From Acidicapsa acidisoli (lineage in GTDB: Bacteria > Acidobacteriota > Terriglobia > Terriglobales > Acidobacteriaceae): 64,000 nt of DNA. The notes beneath the pieces were generated by a model that was not told the origin of the DNA, searched no databases, and worked only from the letters and a program-made list of their open reading frames with translations. The stretch is from assembly GCF_025685625.1 (NCBI RefSeq), contig NZ_JAGSYI010000001.1, positions 558,001-622,000 of the forward strand, given 5' to 3'. Positions 43,577 to 52,965 of this stretch are shown here, piece after piece; position 1 is the first letter of the stretch, and the number at the start of each line of letters is the position of its first letter. Both the position numbers and the translations under genes were made by a program.

Positions 43577-44521
43577 TCAGCCAATTACGACGCGGGCGAT
43601 GGCTGTATTGAGGATTTCGCGGGTAAAGATCAGTTGGCTTGCGCGTCCGGTGCGGCGGCGAAAGAGCGCAGCCGTTTCGCAAAGCACCACAATGTCCTCG
43701 ACTTCGGCGGGGTTCATCGCGTCTGCGAGGATCAGGGCGCAGAACTCGTCTTCGCTCATGCCCTGGACCTGAGAACCGCGGCGCTTCGCCTCAGCCAGGT
43801 AGAAGCGGGCCACATCCGCCATCATCTGCTGGACTTCGGGCTGAACCTCGTCCGGAATTTCCCGACGGTTAACGCCGATAACCTCAGCTCCGGGCAGCGC
43901 CAGCTTGATACCGAAGAGATTGTCCAGATCGCTGTCCGGTTCGAAACTGACTGTTGTGGCGACAACGAGCACGTTCTGCCGCTCGGAGGTGCTCTCGATC
44001 AGGGCGTCGAGTTCGGTCAGCACATCCGGGTCGCTCGACTTGTACGCAAGGTCGATGCGCGGCAGGAGCAGCATCACTTTCTTGCGCTTATACCCGCTGA
44101 CCAGGCTCTTGGCCTTGGCCAGCGCGTCCGAGTCGCGGGGGTTGTAGACGGTGACCAGCCGCTCCATGCCGGTGGCCTTCGCGAGAGTCTGAGCGAGGGA
44201 TTTCTTTCCGCTCTGGCTGGGGCCGATGATGAGCACCTCGTTGCCGATCTTCAGCTCCTGATACGCCTGCGGGAAACGCGCTCGGTCCACAAGGTCCTCA
44301 ATGGAGGTGAGCAATTCGTCCATGCCCGCAAGGCGAGGGTGGAGTTGGTCAACTGCCTCGTCTTCAAGCGACAGATCGATGCGCTCCTTGCGCTTACGCA
44401 CGCCGGAGATGAATTCGATGAAGCTGGGCAGCGCAGCAATCGAGCCGATCACGGTCGCGAAGACCAGCAACTGCTCCGTAAACAGAAGTGCTGTGTCGCT
44501 ACCGGCGGCCGGGTCGAACAT
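43577..44521 (-). CDS. membrane-tethered AAA-like ATPase
   Basis: 314 residues. An N-terminal helix (LLVFATVIGSIAALPSFIEFI) anchors it. Walker A is G100-PSQSGKKS and Walker B ends KVMLLLPRID157. The rest (FGIKLALPGAEVIGVNRREIPDEVQPEVQQMM; GRASQLIFTREILNTAIARV) has an AAA lid character. The architecture is like small regulatory or chaperone ATPases, but no specific family is recognised. It is alone on its strand and its substrate is unknown. Confidence 0.7.
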   Translation of the reverse strand: MFDPAAGSDTALLFTEQLLVFATVIGSIAALPSFIEFISGVRKRKERIDLSLEDEAVDQLHPRLAGMDELLTSIEDLVDRARFPQAYQELKIGNEVLIIGPSQSGKKSLAQTLAKATGMERLVTVYNPRDSDALAKAKSLVSGYKRKKVMLLLPRIDLAYKSSDPDVLTELDALIESTSERQNVLVVATTVSFEPDSDLDNLFGIKLALPGAEVIGVNRREIPDEVQPEVQQMMADVARFYLAEAKRRGSQVQGMSEDEFCALILADAMNPAEVEDIVVLCETAALFRRRTGRASQLIFTREILNTAIARVVIG

Positions 44522-44610
44522 AGGGTCAGGATAGCAGCAGGTCAGCGCAGAAGAATGAAACTCGATTCATGAATGAGCGACCCAGAGGGGAATCCGGTCC
44601 GGTTGCGGAA

Positions 44611-45249
44611 TCAGCTTCGCTCATAGTGAAAATGCAGTTCTTGTTCGCTAACCACCGGCACGCCCTTACGCATCGCCGGTGTATATCGCCACTGCTGCAC
44701 GGTCGCGATTACCGACTCATCGACAGGCGAGCCCAGCCCCTTGAGCAAGGTGAGTGCGGTGATTTTACCCGTCTCGTCGATCACCGCATCCAAGATCACG
44801 TCGCCCTTTGTACCATGCGGCAGAGCCGATAGATCCGGCGTCGGATACGGAAAGTAGCTCTGCAAAGCTATGGTGATATCGCCCTCGCCAAGCCCGCTTT
44901 GCGCCGACGTTCCAATGCCTGCCTGCGATTGCGCAGCCTCGGACCGAATCGGCTGGGATGTTCTCAAATCGAGATGAATCGCGGGAGCCGGTCTGGTCTT
45001 CTCCGGGCTTTTTATCGGGGATTTCGAGGTTACCGCCTGAAAACTGCCAGGGCTGAAGTACGTCAACAGGGTGACCCCCTGAGCGGTACCGGGCAGCCGA
45101 TAGGGCGCCATTACCACGGAAGACTTATGGAAACCGCCAAAGAGCAGGAGGACAAGGCTGGAGTGAACAACGATGGATAGCAGCGTGCCCCTATGCTGCG
45201 AACGTTCCGCTTTCAACAGGAATTTCAACCGTGAAAGGAAAACACGCAT
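44611..45249 (-). CDS. energy transducer TonB
   Basis: 212 residues from ATG 45249 (GGAGGGG upstream). There is one N-terminal transmembrane helix (LLSIVVHSSLVLLLFGGF), a proline-containing periplasmic linker (SPIKSPEKTRPAPAIHLD), and the C-terminal TonB domain (GDVILDAVIDETGKITALTLLKGLGSPVDESVIATVQQWRYTPAMRKG). It would transmit proton-motive force to TonB-dependent receptors such as the one at the left edge. The partner ExbBD genes are not seen. Confidence 0.9.
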   Translation of the reverse strand: MRVFLSRLKFLLKAERSQHRGTLLSIVVHSSLVLLLFGGFHKSSVVMAPYRLPGTAQGVTLLTYFSPGSFQAVTSKSPIKSPEKTRPAPAIHLDLRTSQPIRSEAAQSQAGIGTSAQSGLGEGDITIALQSYFPYPTPDLSALPHGTKGDVILDAVIDETGKITALTLLKGLGSPVDESVIATVQQWRYTPAMRKGVPVVSEQELHFHYERS

Positions 45250-45344
45250 TGCCCCTCCATCGACTGCACTAACCGTTCCTGGGGGAGAACCGAAGTCCTC
45301 AAACCCATTATCTGGCCAATCAGTATTTAGACGGCGCGCAACGC

Positions 45345-46424
45345 CTATCGTGCACCGTAATTCGTCTCCATCCACTCCCGATATGCTCCCGAGGTCACTT
45401 CCTGCACCCAGGCCTGGTTATCCAGATACCAGCGCACCGTCTTTCGCAGCCCCGACGCAAAGGTTTCTTTGGGCCGCCAGCCCAGCTCCCGCTCAGCCTT
45501 CGTTGCATTGATTGCGTATCGGCGGTCATGCCCCGGCCGGTCGGTGACAAATTTCATCAACTGCGCATGGGGCCGGTGCGGCGAATTGGGCAAAAACTCG
45601 TCGAGCAGCGCGCACAGCATCTGCACCGTATCCAGATTGGCCTGCTCATTCCATCCGCCGATGTTGTACGTCTGCCCCGGAACACCCTTTTCGAGCGCCA
45701 CCCGCAACGCCGCCGCGTGATCGCCGACGTAGAGCCAGTCCCGCACCTGCAAGCCGTCACCATAGATCGGCAGCGGCTCGCCGTGAATGGCGCGGTTCAG
45801 AATCAGCGGCAACAGCTTCTCTGGAAACTGCAGCGGCCCGTAATTGTTCGAGCAATTGGTCACTACAGCCGGAAATCCGTAACTTTTGCCCCAGGCGCGC
45901 ACCAAAAGATCGCTTGCAGCCTTCGAGGCGGCGTAAGGACTATTCGGCCGGAAGGCAAATGTCTCCTCGAACGGAGCATCGCCCGGCTTCAATGAACCGA
46001 ATACCTCATCCGTGGAAACGTGCAGAAAGCGGAACTTTGCGCGATCGTCGGAGTCCAGCTTGTCCAAATAGGCCCGCGCGGCCTCCAGCAGCACAAACGT
46101 TCCGTGAATGTTGGTATCGAGAAACTCGCCCGGCCCGACCAGCGACCTGTCGACATGGCTTTCAGCAGCCAGATGCACAATCGCCCGCGGAGAGAATTCG
46201 TTCATCAGGCGGTCGATCAGCTCTCGATCCCGAATATCGCCGCGCACAAAGTGATACCCGGGCAGATCGGCGACGGGCAGCAGATTGCGCAGATTACCGG
46301 CGTACGTGAGCTTGTCCAGGTTCACCAACGGCGTACCGACTGTCGAGAACCAGTCCAGAACAAAGTGCGAGCCGATAAATCCGGCGCCGCCAGTCACAAG
46401 GACAGGAGATTCATGAGTGAGCAT
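45345..46424 (-). CDS. rfbB: dTDP-glucose 4,6-dehydratase
   Basis: 359 residues. The NAD-binding motif TGGAGFIGS is at 11-19, the catalytic STDEVFG is followed by Y164-xxx-K168 (SPYAASKAASD). It makes dTDP-4-keto-6-deoxyglucose, the precursor of dTDP-rhamnose and other 6-deoxysugars for surface polysaccharide. The other rml genes are not nearby. Confidence 0.96.
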   Translation of the reverse strand: MLTHESPVLVTGGAGFIGSHFVLDWFSTVGTPLVNLDKLTYAGNLRNLLPVADLPGYHFVRGDIRDRELIDRLMNEFSPRAIVHLAAESHVDRSLVGPGEFLDTNIHGTFVLLEAARAYLDKLDSDDRAKFRFLHVSTDEVFGSLKPGDAPFEETFAFRPNSPYAASKAASDLLVRAWGKSYGFPAVVTNCSNNYGPLQFPEKLLPLILNRAIHGEPLPIYGDGLQVRDWLYVGDHAAALRVALEKGVPGQTYNIGGWNEQANLDTVQMLCALLDEFLPNSPHRPHAQLMKFVTDRPGHDRRYAINATKAERELGWRPKETFASGLRKTVRWYLDNQAWVQEVTSGAYREWMETNYGAR

Positions 46425-46512
46425 CGTAGTTTAGTCTAACTGCGAGCCCGTCAACAGACCATGACAGTTTTGTGGCAAGTACCGCGTTCAATTCCAAACT
46501 AAGTCTCGCAAA

Positions 46513-46545
46513 CAAAAAAAACGGCCCCCGATTTCGTCGGGGGCC
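46513..46545 (-). terminator. strong intrinsic terminator of the OmpA-like gene
   Basis: Nine paired bases (46523-46531 with 46537-46545) and loop TTTCG. On the minus strand it is followed by a run of T (the A-run 46512-46521 on the plus strand). It lies 100 bp beyond the stop of the OmpA-like gene. Confidence 0.9.
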
Positions 46546-46643
46546 AAGTTGCCTTGGTTCTCTCGTGTTGCGAGAGCTTGGTTGGCGGCCGCGGCAGGGA
46601 GCCGTAGGCGCGGGTTAAAGCCTCGGGGCGTGGCTACAACCGG

Positions 46644-47543
46644 TTAGGGTTGGACCGCACCTGACTGGGATGGGTTTAACCGGGGGGTGGACCCATCCTG
46701 GGCCGCCAAACTGTTTTCCATCAACCGGAGCTCAACATAGCTCGTGTGAACTGGCGTCTCTTTCGTATCGCCAGTTGCAGTCGGCGCAACCGGGGCGTTG
46801 CCCAGCGCTACGGAGTGCATTCGGTAGACGGGAATTTCATGTTGGGTTACGAGGTAGCGCTTCACTACCTCAGCTAACCGGTTGGAATTCTGGATACCGA
46901 GGCTTCCAGATCCTGGAGCGTGGGCTTCCACTTCCAGCAGATAGCCCTGATGCCCGGTAAGATTTGCCGCAAGGTCGTCGAGTTGCTTTTTGTCGTCATC
47001 CGACAGCACTGTCGAACCACGCCGGAAAGCGATCGAGAGGGTGTTTTTCTCGGCGTACTTGTCCAGTCCGTTGACTGTACCATTCAACTGATCGACTTTC
47101 CCGCTCGCCTGGCCGGCAATCGTCCCTGCCTGTTGAGCCTGCTGCCCCGCAGCGGTCGCTATCTGATTTGCGCCATCGGCAGTCGTCTGGGCCTTATTGA
47201 TGCCAGCCTGTGCGCGGCTGTCAACATCCTTGATGTCGCGGGCATTCTTCGCGTTTACTTCGTCCAGCTCGTTCAACTCACCCTTGATCGGGTCAAGCCG
47301 ACGGTCTACCCACTTCTTTCTGGCGAAGGGGTTTACTCTGCCCCAGAACCCCTCCTTCGGAGGCGCGCTCAGTTTATTTCCTTGATCCTGAGCGCCGGGG
47401 GAGGACTGCGCAGCCGAAGGGGCGGGGTTGCTGGTTCCATCTGCAGGCTGCTGTGCAGCCGCAGAAACACATAACGCAGATGCCAGTGCGAATACGGCGA
47501 CCTGGCCGGGGAAATTTTTTCGATACATATTTCGAATCATCAT
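46644..47543 (-). CDS. OmpA-like peptidoglycan-binding protein with coiled coil
   Basis: 299 residues from ATG 47543 (GGGAG 7 bases before). After the signal peptide (ALASALCVSAAAQ), residues 40-90 are a low-complexity linker. Residues 95-175 form an alpha-helical coiled-coil (GELNELDEVNAKNARDIKDVDSRAQAGINKAQTTAD). The C-terminal OmpA-like domain starts about 178 (LSIAFRRGSTVLSDDDKKQLDDLAANL; NSNRLAEVVKRYLV). It probably anchors the outer membrane to peptidoglycan. Its terminator is strong. Confidence 0.88.
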   Translation of the reverse strand: MMIRNMYRKNFPGQVAVFALASALCVSAAAQQPADGTSNPAPSAAQSSPGAQDQGNKLSAPPKEGFWGRVNPFARKKWVDRRLDPIKGELNELDEVNAKNARDIKDVDSRAQAGINKAQTTADGANQIATAAGQQAQQAGTIAGQASGKVDQLNGTVNGLDKYAEKNTLSIAFRRGSTVLSDDDKKQLDDLAANLTGHQGYLLEVEAHAPGSGSLGIQNSNRLAEVVKRYLVTQHEIPVYRMHSVALGNAPVAPTATGDTKETPVHTSYVELRLMENSLAAQDGSTPRLNPSQSGAVQP

Positions 47544-47820
47544 TGGGAATCTCCCAGTTTTTGTTCGCTCCAGCGATACGCCGGGAGCGTTGCAGGTCAT
47601 GCCCGCTTGCCTTAGTACATAGCAATGGCTTTGCCAAACCCTGTGACGGCTGGATGAATCTCGTAAATCAAATAAAATGATTTAGTTGCGGGATATTTCA
47701 TCATCCTATTTCGCCTGTCCCGTGCCAATTGATCCGAAATTGTGATGTAGATTTTGCAGGAGCATGTAATTTTTACCGTGTAAGGCTGGATTGAGAGCTT
47801 CTCCTGCACTCCAGAGACTG

Positions 47821-48354
47821 TTACTTGAGTCCAACATGCAGGATTTGCACCTCGGGCAAGGCCCCAGCCCAATCCGGAGAAACCGTGTCAAAGTTCAGCC
47901 GAAAGTCTTGCTGCGCCCCCGGCTTCAGCGGAGCGGCTGACACCATTACCGTGTCGATATACGGCTCCCGCATCCGGATCAGCGTCAAGGGCAATTTCTG
48001 GCTCTGCGCCACCTTGTTCGCATAATCGCGGAACGTCACCTGCACCACGACCTCATTCACAGTGCGGTCCCCCGTATTAGTGATATGACCGTCCAGATAG
48101 GTAACCTTGCCGCCGGCCAGGTTGGAGGACTCGCTCATTGCCAGATTGGTAATGGGAAGCCTGGCCGCATATGGATCTGGAGTCCCGGACAAACCGCCAG
48201 AGTCCTGCGCATGCCTCGCACGGCCGCTCAGGAGAAGACCCGCCACCACAATCACAATTCCAACGGCAACCGCGATTGCCAGAGGCGCCCAGTTTCGCTC
48301 TCGCCCAATGGAAGATTGGCCTGTGGATTCAGTGGATGTGATCTCGGGTTCCAT
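47821..48354 (-). CDS. membrane-anchored protein with a beta-sandwich domain
   Basis: 177 residues. One transmembrane helix spans about 25-44 (LAIAVAVGIVIVVAGLLLSG). Then comes a beta-rich domain with the pattern of FxLYD/DUF2393-like proteins: TYLDGHITNTGDRTVNEVVVQVTFRDY and DTVMVSAAPLKPGAQQDFRLNFDTVSPDW. The role is unknown, though such domains often sit in cell-envelope or protein-interaction proteins. Confidence 0.7.
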   Translation of the reverse strand: MEPEITSTESTGQSSIGRERNWAPLAIAVAVGIVIVVAGLLLSGRARHAQDSGGLSGTPDPYAARLPITNLAMSESSNLAGGKVTYLDGHITNTGDRTVNEVVVQVTFRDYANKVAQSQKLPLTLIRMREPYIDTVMVSAAPLKPGAQQDFRLNFDTVSPDWAGALPEVQILHVGLK

Positions 48355-48694
48355 CGGTTTCTTCGCCCTTTCATCGCGATTCTACACCGCCGCATGTTGT
48401 CCCATTTCGGTCGAACGCTTCGGAATATTTCTTGTGGATTGACGGAACATTTAGCGATCTTTCGCGTTTATCAATGTAGGAAGATCCGTAGCACAATCCG
48501 GCAATCAAAACCCGACGATAGTGTCGTTGCGTACACAGATCGAGGAGTATCTTGCACACGGAAATTCACGGATCATTGTTGCCAGGAAATGCATCTACTA
48601 ATTGAGCGGTTCGAAGTACAGAACCCCTTAATTCACATACTTTTCCCGCAACTCGATTCTCAGTGATCACTTCCCCGGAAAGGACGTCACGGCA

Positions 48695-48835
48695 ATGAAC
48701 GCGATGCACCCCAATCAGACTGTTGCCTCGATGACGCCTTCCCATGGGGACGAGGAACAGCACGATAAGGCAGGCAATTTCGTCTACCAGGCGGCCACTA
48801 TTCTGGCAATCGTGCTCTTTCTGATCAGTTTTTAG
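48695..48835 (+). CDS. 46-residue small membrane protein
   Basis: Starts at ATG 48695, with AAGGA about 9 bases before. A soluble, charged N-terminal half (MTPSHGDEEQHDKAGN) precedes a C-terminal hydrophobic helix (YQAATILAIVLFLISF). It may be a tail-anchored small protein. No family is known to me; its neighbour is the convergent DnaC-like gene. Confidence 0.55.
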   Translation: MNAMHPNQTVASMTPSHGDEEQHDKAGNFVYQAATILAIVLFLISF

Positions 48836-48863
48836 TCTCAACCGAATTTACGACTTAACCGAA

Positions 48864-49625
48864 TCAACCGAATTTGGCTCGCGCCACTCCCTGGCGAAAA
48901 TCTGCGCCGTTCATTTCCAGTCGCACGCACATCTCCGTAAGCCGCGACCGCATGCGTTCTCCAATGCGGTCTCCCAGCGTTTCTTCGCGCACAGCCCGCT
49001 GTGTCGAGGAAAGGCTTGCGGCCGCCGGAGGCAAATCCGCATAGTTCGTGGTGATAATCGTCGTCCGTTTGTCGTTGTAGCGGGTGTTCAGAATCAGCGC
49101 AACCGTGTCCCAGACCCAGTCCGTGGGCTTCTGGGCTCCTAGCTCGTCCAGCACCAGCACTTCGGCATCGAATACCGGCTTGAGAACATCCAACTCCGTG
49201 GAATTGACCTGCGGATTGTAGCTGTGCTGAATCTGCTTCAGTAGTTCCCGATAGTCGTAAAAGAGCGCCTGCGCGCCCTTTTCCGCCACCAGCGCCAGCA
49301 GTATCCCGACAGCGAGATGCGTTTTGCCCACCCCAATGGACCCGGTAATCAGCAATCCCTTGCCATCCGTCTCAACGGGGTAGCCTTTGACGAAGCCCCG
49401 GGCCGTCGCAAGCGCCTTGCTCAGGGATCGGTCCGCCTTGGGAAACGTAGTGTCGAAGCTATCCAGGATGCAGTGCTGATACCGCTTCGGCACCCGCGCC
49501 GCCGCGACCTTATGCTCGCTGACGGCTGCCTGCTGGCAGCGGCAGACGCGCGCCACCCGTCTTCCAGCTGCATCTACCGCCAGCACCATCCCCGCCCCAC
49601 CGCACTCTTGGCAAACCTCATCCAT
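48864..49625 (-). CDS. DnaC-like ATPase (replicative helicase loader family)
   Basis: 253 residues. The N-terminal zinc-finger-like Cys set C5, C8, C28 and C30 (EVCQECGG, VCRCQQ) precedes the AAA+ domain. Walker A is GSIGVGKTH (95-103) and Walker B ends VLVLDELG (D160-E161). It resembles DnaC/DnaI helicase loaders and IstB, but no IS21 partner is adjacent, so a chromosomal helicase loader is likely. The arginine-rich end (ERMRSRLTEMCVRLEM) is the arginine-finger region. Confidence 0.9.
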   Translation of the reverse strand: MDEVCQECGGAGMVLAVDAAGRRVARVCRCQQAAVSEHKVAAARVPKRYQHCILDSFDTTFPKADRSLSKALATARGFVKGYPVETDGKGLLITGSIGVGKTHLAVGILLALVAEKGAQALFYDYRELLKQIQHSYNPQVNSTELDVLKPVFDAEVLVLDELGAQKPTDWVWDTVALILNTRYNDKRTTIITTNYADLPPAAASLSSTQRAVREETLGDRIGERMRSRLTEMCVRLEMNGADFRQGVARAKFG

Positions 49626-49703
49626 CAGACCATCACCACTTAATCAGCCTAGCGCAGAATCCCACCGTCGCGAGCGTCTTCGCAGACTCTGCAAATGTGG
49701 ATA

Positions 49704-50123
49704 TCAAGACCGCGCACCGGGAAACTCCTCAATATGAACCTCGCCCTTGCGTCCCAGATACACAGCCCGCCGCCCGATCAAGAAAACCCAGTAAGCCACC
49801 ACCCCAGCCGCCCGGGATTTCAGCAGAAACTCCGGGTATCGGATCGCATCGGCCTGCGCTCCGCGAATCGCAGCGACCACCCCTTCCTCGGAATACTCGT
49901 CGGCAATTGCAGTCACCGGCAGCTTCGACTTCACCACATAGTTCTCGCCGCTCGGCATATTGTAGGTTTTCTCGCCGCGAACGAGATCCGCACAATACGA
50001 CTCCACACCCGCGGCTACCAGTGCTCCCACCACCTCCGGAAAGCGTAGTTGGCCCGCTTCCGATCCTTCGGTTGCCCAGTGCATCACTTCCGTATTCATG
50101 GTTGCTTCTCCCATCGTGGTCAT
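49704..50123 (-). CDS. DUF1398-family (YbcV-like) protein
   Basis: 139 residues from ATG 50123, after AGGAG at 7 bases. The sequence (QLRFPEVVGALVAAGVESYCADLVRGEKTYN; GVVAYWVFLIGRRAVYLGRKGEVHIEEFPG) fits DUF1398, a small family of unknown function. It starts 14 bp after the marR stop and is in the MarR-regulated operon, so it is likely the regulated target. Confidence 0.85.
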   Translation of the reverse strand: MTTMGEATMNTEVMHWATEGSEAGQLRFPEVVGALVAAGVESYCADLVRGEKTYNMPSGENYVVKSKLPVTAIADEYSEEGVVAAIRGAQADAIRYPEFLLKSRAAGVVAYWVFLIGRRAVYLGRKGEVHIEEFPGARS

Positions 50124-50137
50124 CGCTTTCTCCTTTT

Positions 50138-50611
50138 TCATTCCGTTGGCAACTTCGTCAGACGATTGGCCTCGACCAGTTTCCTGAGGGTCTCAATCAA
50201 CGCCTGCCTCTCTCGCGGCGTCAGCGCAGAGAAGAACTCGGCATCGTTTTCGTCGGCCAGCGCGGCCAGCTTCGGCACCAGTTTCCTGCCCGCCTCGGTC
50301 AGCGCAATGGTCTGATATCGCCGATCATCGTCTCGCTCGATCCGCGTCAGCAATTCCTTGTGAAACAGCCGGTCCACCAGCTTCGATACAGCTCCCCGCG
50401 TCAGCCCCGTCGCCTCCGCCAACCGGCTCGGCGCCATGCTCTCGGCGTCGTACATCTCGCGCAACACCACCCACTCCGCCACTGTGACATCCGTGCTCAG
50501 CAGCTTCCGCGCAAATGCATACGAGACATGGTTCGAAACAAATCGGAGCCAGAACCCCACATGGCCTTTGAGATCGCTGACTTCGAGTTGATTTCGGCTC
50601 AGATCCTTCAT
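50138..50611 (-). CDS. MarR-family transcriptional regulator
   Basis: 157 residues from ATG 50611; GAGGA precedes it. The MarR winged helix is complete: LSTDVTVAEWVVLREMYDAESMAPSRLAEATGLTRGAVSKLVDRLFHKELLTRIERDDDRRYQTIALTEAG. N- and C-terminal helices would form the dimer. It most likely represses its own operon through the palindrome at 50633-50652. The ligand is unknown. Confidence 0.95.
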   Translation of the reverse strand: MKDLSRNQLEVSDLKGHVGFWLRFVSNHVSYAFARKLLSTDVTVAEWVVLREMYDAESMAPSRLAEATGLTRGAVSKLVDRLFHKELLTRIERDDDRRYQTIALTEAGRKLVPKLAALADENDAEFFSALTPRERQALIETLRKLVEANRLTKLPTE

Positions 50612-50629
50612 GTATTCCTCAATGGTTCG

Positions 50630-50658
50630 AATATAGTTTACTTGTAAACTATTGTCAA
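50630..50658 (-). promoter_or_regulatory. promoter and perfect operator of the marR operon
   Basis: Read on the minus strand: TTGACA (50653-50658), 17-bp spacer, TATATT (50630-50635). The spacer holds the palindrome ATAGTTTAC-TT-GTAAACTAT (50633-50652), 9-bp arms and a 2-bp centre, which overlaps the -10 box. This is the classical arrangement for MarR autorepression. Confidence 0.9.
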
Positions 50659-50887
50659 GGAATTTATCGAGCGAGAAGCAGCTCATTGTGAAATCACCGG
50701 AAAGAGCGCCGACGTCTGTGCCTTTCGTTTATTCTGTCCGGAAGCGCGCCGCCAAAGCTGCCAGATTAAAATTCAAACTGCCTCGAATTCCTGCGCAACA
50801 GACCTTCCCATTGCCAGATGAAGACTCGAATCGCGGGCAATATCCTGATATTTCAATGCTCTGTGGCACGGTTAATTGAGGTAACGC

Positions 50888-52930
50888 ATGACCCGCTCTC
50901 GATGGCTCTTTGGTTGCGCTGTCTTTCTCGCGTCCTTTCTGCTTTTTCTGGTCGAGCCAATGGCAGCCAAGCAGTTGTTGCCGATCTTCGGAGGATCAGC
51001 CGCCATCTGGATCACCTGCCTGGTCTTCTTCCAGACGGCGCTCCTCTGCGCCTACCTTTACGCACACTGGTTGACCCAGCGCTCGTCGTCACCCAAGTCC
51101 GCTCATTGGGGTATCCATCTTTTCCTGCTTCTCTCGTCCACGGCTGCAGCGATCCTCTGGGCGGTTCGCGTCATCGATCACAGCAACGTACTGAGCCATC
51201 CGTTTCTGGCCATCTTCGCCGCGCTCACTATCTCTATCGGCCTTCCCTTCCTCATGCTCGGCGCTACCAGTCCGCTCCTTCAGGTCTGGCTGGCACGGAT
51301 CGAGACACGCGGTATTCCATACCGCCTATTTGCGCTCTCGAACCTGGCTTCTCTACTTGCACTCAGCCTTTATCCCACTGTCATTGAACCCCGCTTCACT
51401 CTTCGGGCGCAGCGGCTCGTCTGGTGCGGCGGGTTTGTCGTATTCGCCCTGATATCGGCGGTTCTTACCTGGAGAACGCGCTCCGTACTCCAGACTGCAA
51501 GCGCGAATTCCCCGGCAGAAGAGGCCGGGAGCCCCGCAACGCCGCTCTTTCACAAGCCCCTCTGGCTGCTGCTGCCCATGGGCGCATCCATGCAGCTCAG
51601 CGCAGTCACAAGCCACATCACGGAAAACATCGACCCGATCCCGCTGCTGTGGATCCTGCCCCTCGGCGTCTATCTGCTCACGCTGATCCTTGCCTTCCAG
51701 TTTCCGAAGCTGCTGCCGCGCTGGATCGTGACCCGCCTGCTCGTCGTCCTGCTCGCCGGGTTGGCTTACATGCTCATGCAGCCGGATGGATCGCTGCCGC
51801 TCCGAATCAGCCTGATCTTCTTTCTCGCCGAACTCTTCGTTGCCAGCCTTTTCTGCCATTCGGAAGCCTACGCGCTGCGCCCCAAACGCGCCTCGGAGAC
51901 AACCCTCTTCTATCTCCTCTTCGCCGCCGGCGGCGCGATGGGCTCGTTCCTGATCGGCATCGCATCGCCGATGATCTTTTCCTTCAACTACGACCTGGCC
52001 CTCTCTTTCTGCGTGACCGCAGTGCTCGCACTCGCCGCTCTCTGGCGATCCGGCTGGGAACAGCGGCTGGTCTGGACTACCTCCAGCGTTCTTATGCTGG
52101 TGCTCGTCTTCCTGCTTCACCGCGCGTATGAGCGCAATACCCCGGTCGCCGTCCGAAACTTCTACGGCAGCCTGCGCGTGAAACAGACCGTCGGATACCC
52201 TGGCGCAACCATCCGCACCCTCACCAACGGCTCCATCCAGCACGGAACACAGATATTTACCAATGAACTGAGAACCACCCCGACGACTTACTATGCCGAA
52301 GACTCAGGCATTGGTCTTGCCATGCACGGGTGCTGCCAGAACCGGCCGCGCAATATCGGCATCGTCGGTCTCGGCGCGGGAACCCTTGCAGCCTACGGTC
52401 AGAAAGGCGACCGCATCACCTTCTACGAAATCAATCCGGCCGTAGAGCCCATCGCCAGAAACCTGTTCACCTACATCCGCGACTCGGGCGCCAGCATCAG
52501 CGTCGTAAACGGAGATGCGCGAACCTCACTGACCACTGAGGAGCCGCAGCACTTCGATGTGCTGGTCATCGATGCGTTCTCCGGGGATGCGATTCCGCTG
52601 CATCTGCTCACCACCGAAGCTCTGGAAATCTACAAGCGGCATCTCGCACCCGACGGCATTCTCGCCTTCCACATCTCCAACCAGCACGTAGACCTCGAAC
52701 CGGTCGTCGCGCAACTGGCCAAAGCCGCCGGAATGAAGGTGATGCGATTCTCCACCCCCGCCAACGAAGAACTGGGCGAGTTTTCCGCGACATGGATGCT
52801 GCTGACCAACAGCCCGACTTTCTTCGAACAGCCCGATGTTTTCAATGCCGCCAAAGAGCCGGTTATCGATACAAACGTTCGCGTCTGGACCGACGATTAT
52901 TCCAGCCTCTTGCCCGTCCTTCACTGGTAG
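50888..52930 (+). CDS. membrane protein fused to a spermidine synthase-like domain
   Basis: 680 residues. Residues 1-430 hold about 10-12 transmembrane helices. The C-terminal part (about 440-680) is a methyltransferase-fold spermidine/spermine synthase domain, with the SAM-fold glycine loop IGIVGLGAGTLAAYG, FYEINPAVEPIA and HFDVLVIDAFSGDAIPLHLLTTEALEIYKRHLAPDG. Such fusions occur in many bacteria; aminopropyl transfer is not established. GAGGTAACGC precedes the ATG. Confidence 0.88.
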   Translation: MTRSRWLFGCAVFLASFLLFLVEPMAAKQLLPIFGGSAAIWITCLVFFQTALLCAYLYAHWLTQRSSSPKSAHWGIHLFLLLSSTAAAILWAVRVIDHSNVLSHPFLAIFAALTISIGLPFLMLGATSPLLQVWLARIETRGIPYRLFALSNLASLLALSLYPTVIEPRFTLRAQRLVWCGGFVVFALISAVLTWRTRSVLQTASANSPAEEAGSPATPLFHKPLWLLLPMGASMQLSAVTSHITENIDPIPLLWILPLGVYLLTLILAFQFPKLLPRWIVTRLLVVLLAGLAYMLMQPDGSLPLRISLIFFLAELFVASLFCHSEAYALRPKRASETTLFYLLFAAGGAMGSFLIGIASPMIFSFNYDLALSFCVTAVLALAALWRSGWEQRLVWTTSSVLMLVLVFLLHRAYERNTPVAVRNFYGSLRVKQTVGYPGATIRTLTNGSIQHGTQIFTNELRTTPTTYYAEDSGIGLAMHGCCQNRPRNIGIVGLGAGTLAAYGQKGDRITFYEINPAVEPIARNLFTYIRDSGASISVVNGDARTSLTTEEPQHFDVLVIDAFSGDAIPLHLLTTEALEIYKRHLAPDGILAFHISNQHVDLEPVVAQLAKAAGMKVMRFSTPANEELGEFSATWMLLTNSPTFFEQPDVFNAAKEPVIDTNVRVWTDDYSSLLPVLHW

Positions 52931-52965
52931 GAATAGAGATTGTCAGGGAGAAAAACAGGCAGACC

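Noticed and set aside
47544-47820. Minus-strand small frames between the OmpA-like and beta-sandwich genes
   Set aside because: Low-complexity, AT-rich products without SD; I see nothing specific in this 277-bp interval.
48085-48666. 193-residue plus-strand frame
   Set aside because: It is antisense to the well-supported membrane-anchored gene at 47821-48354 and has no domain.
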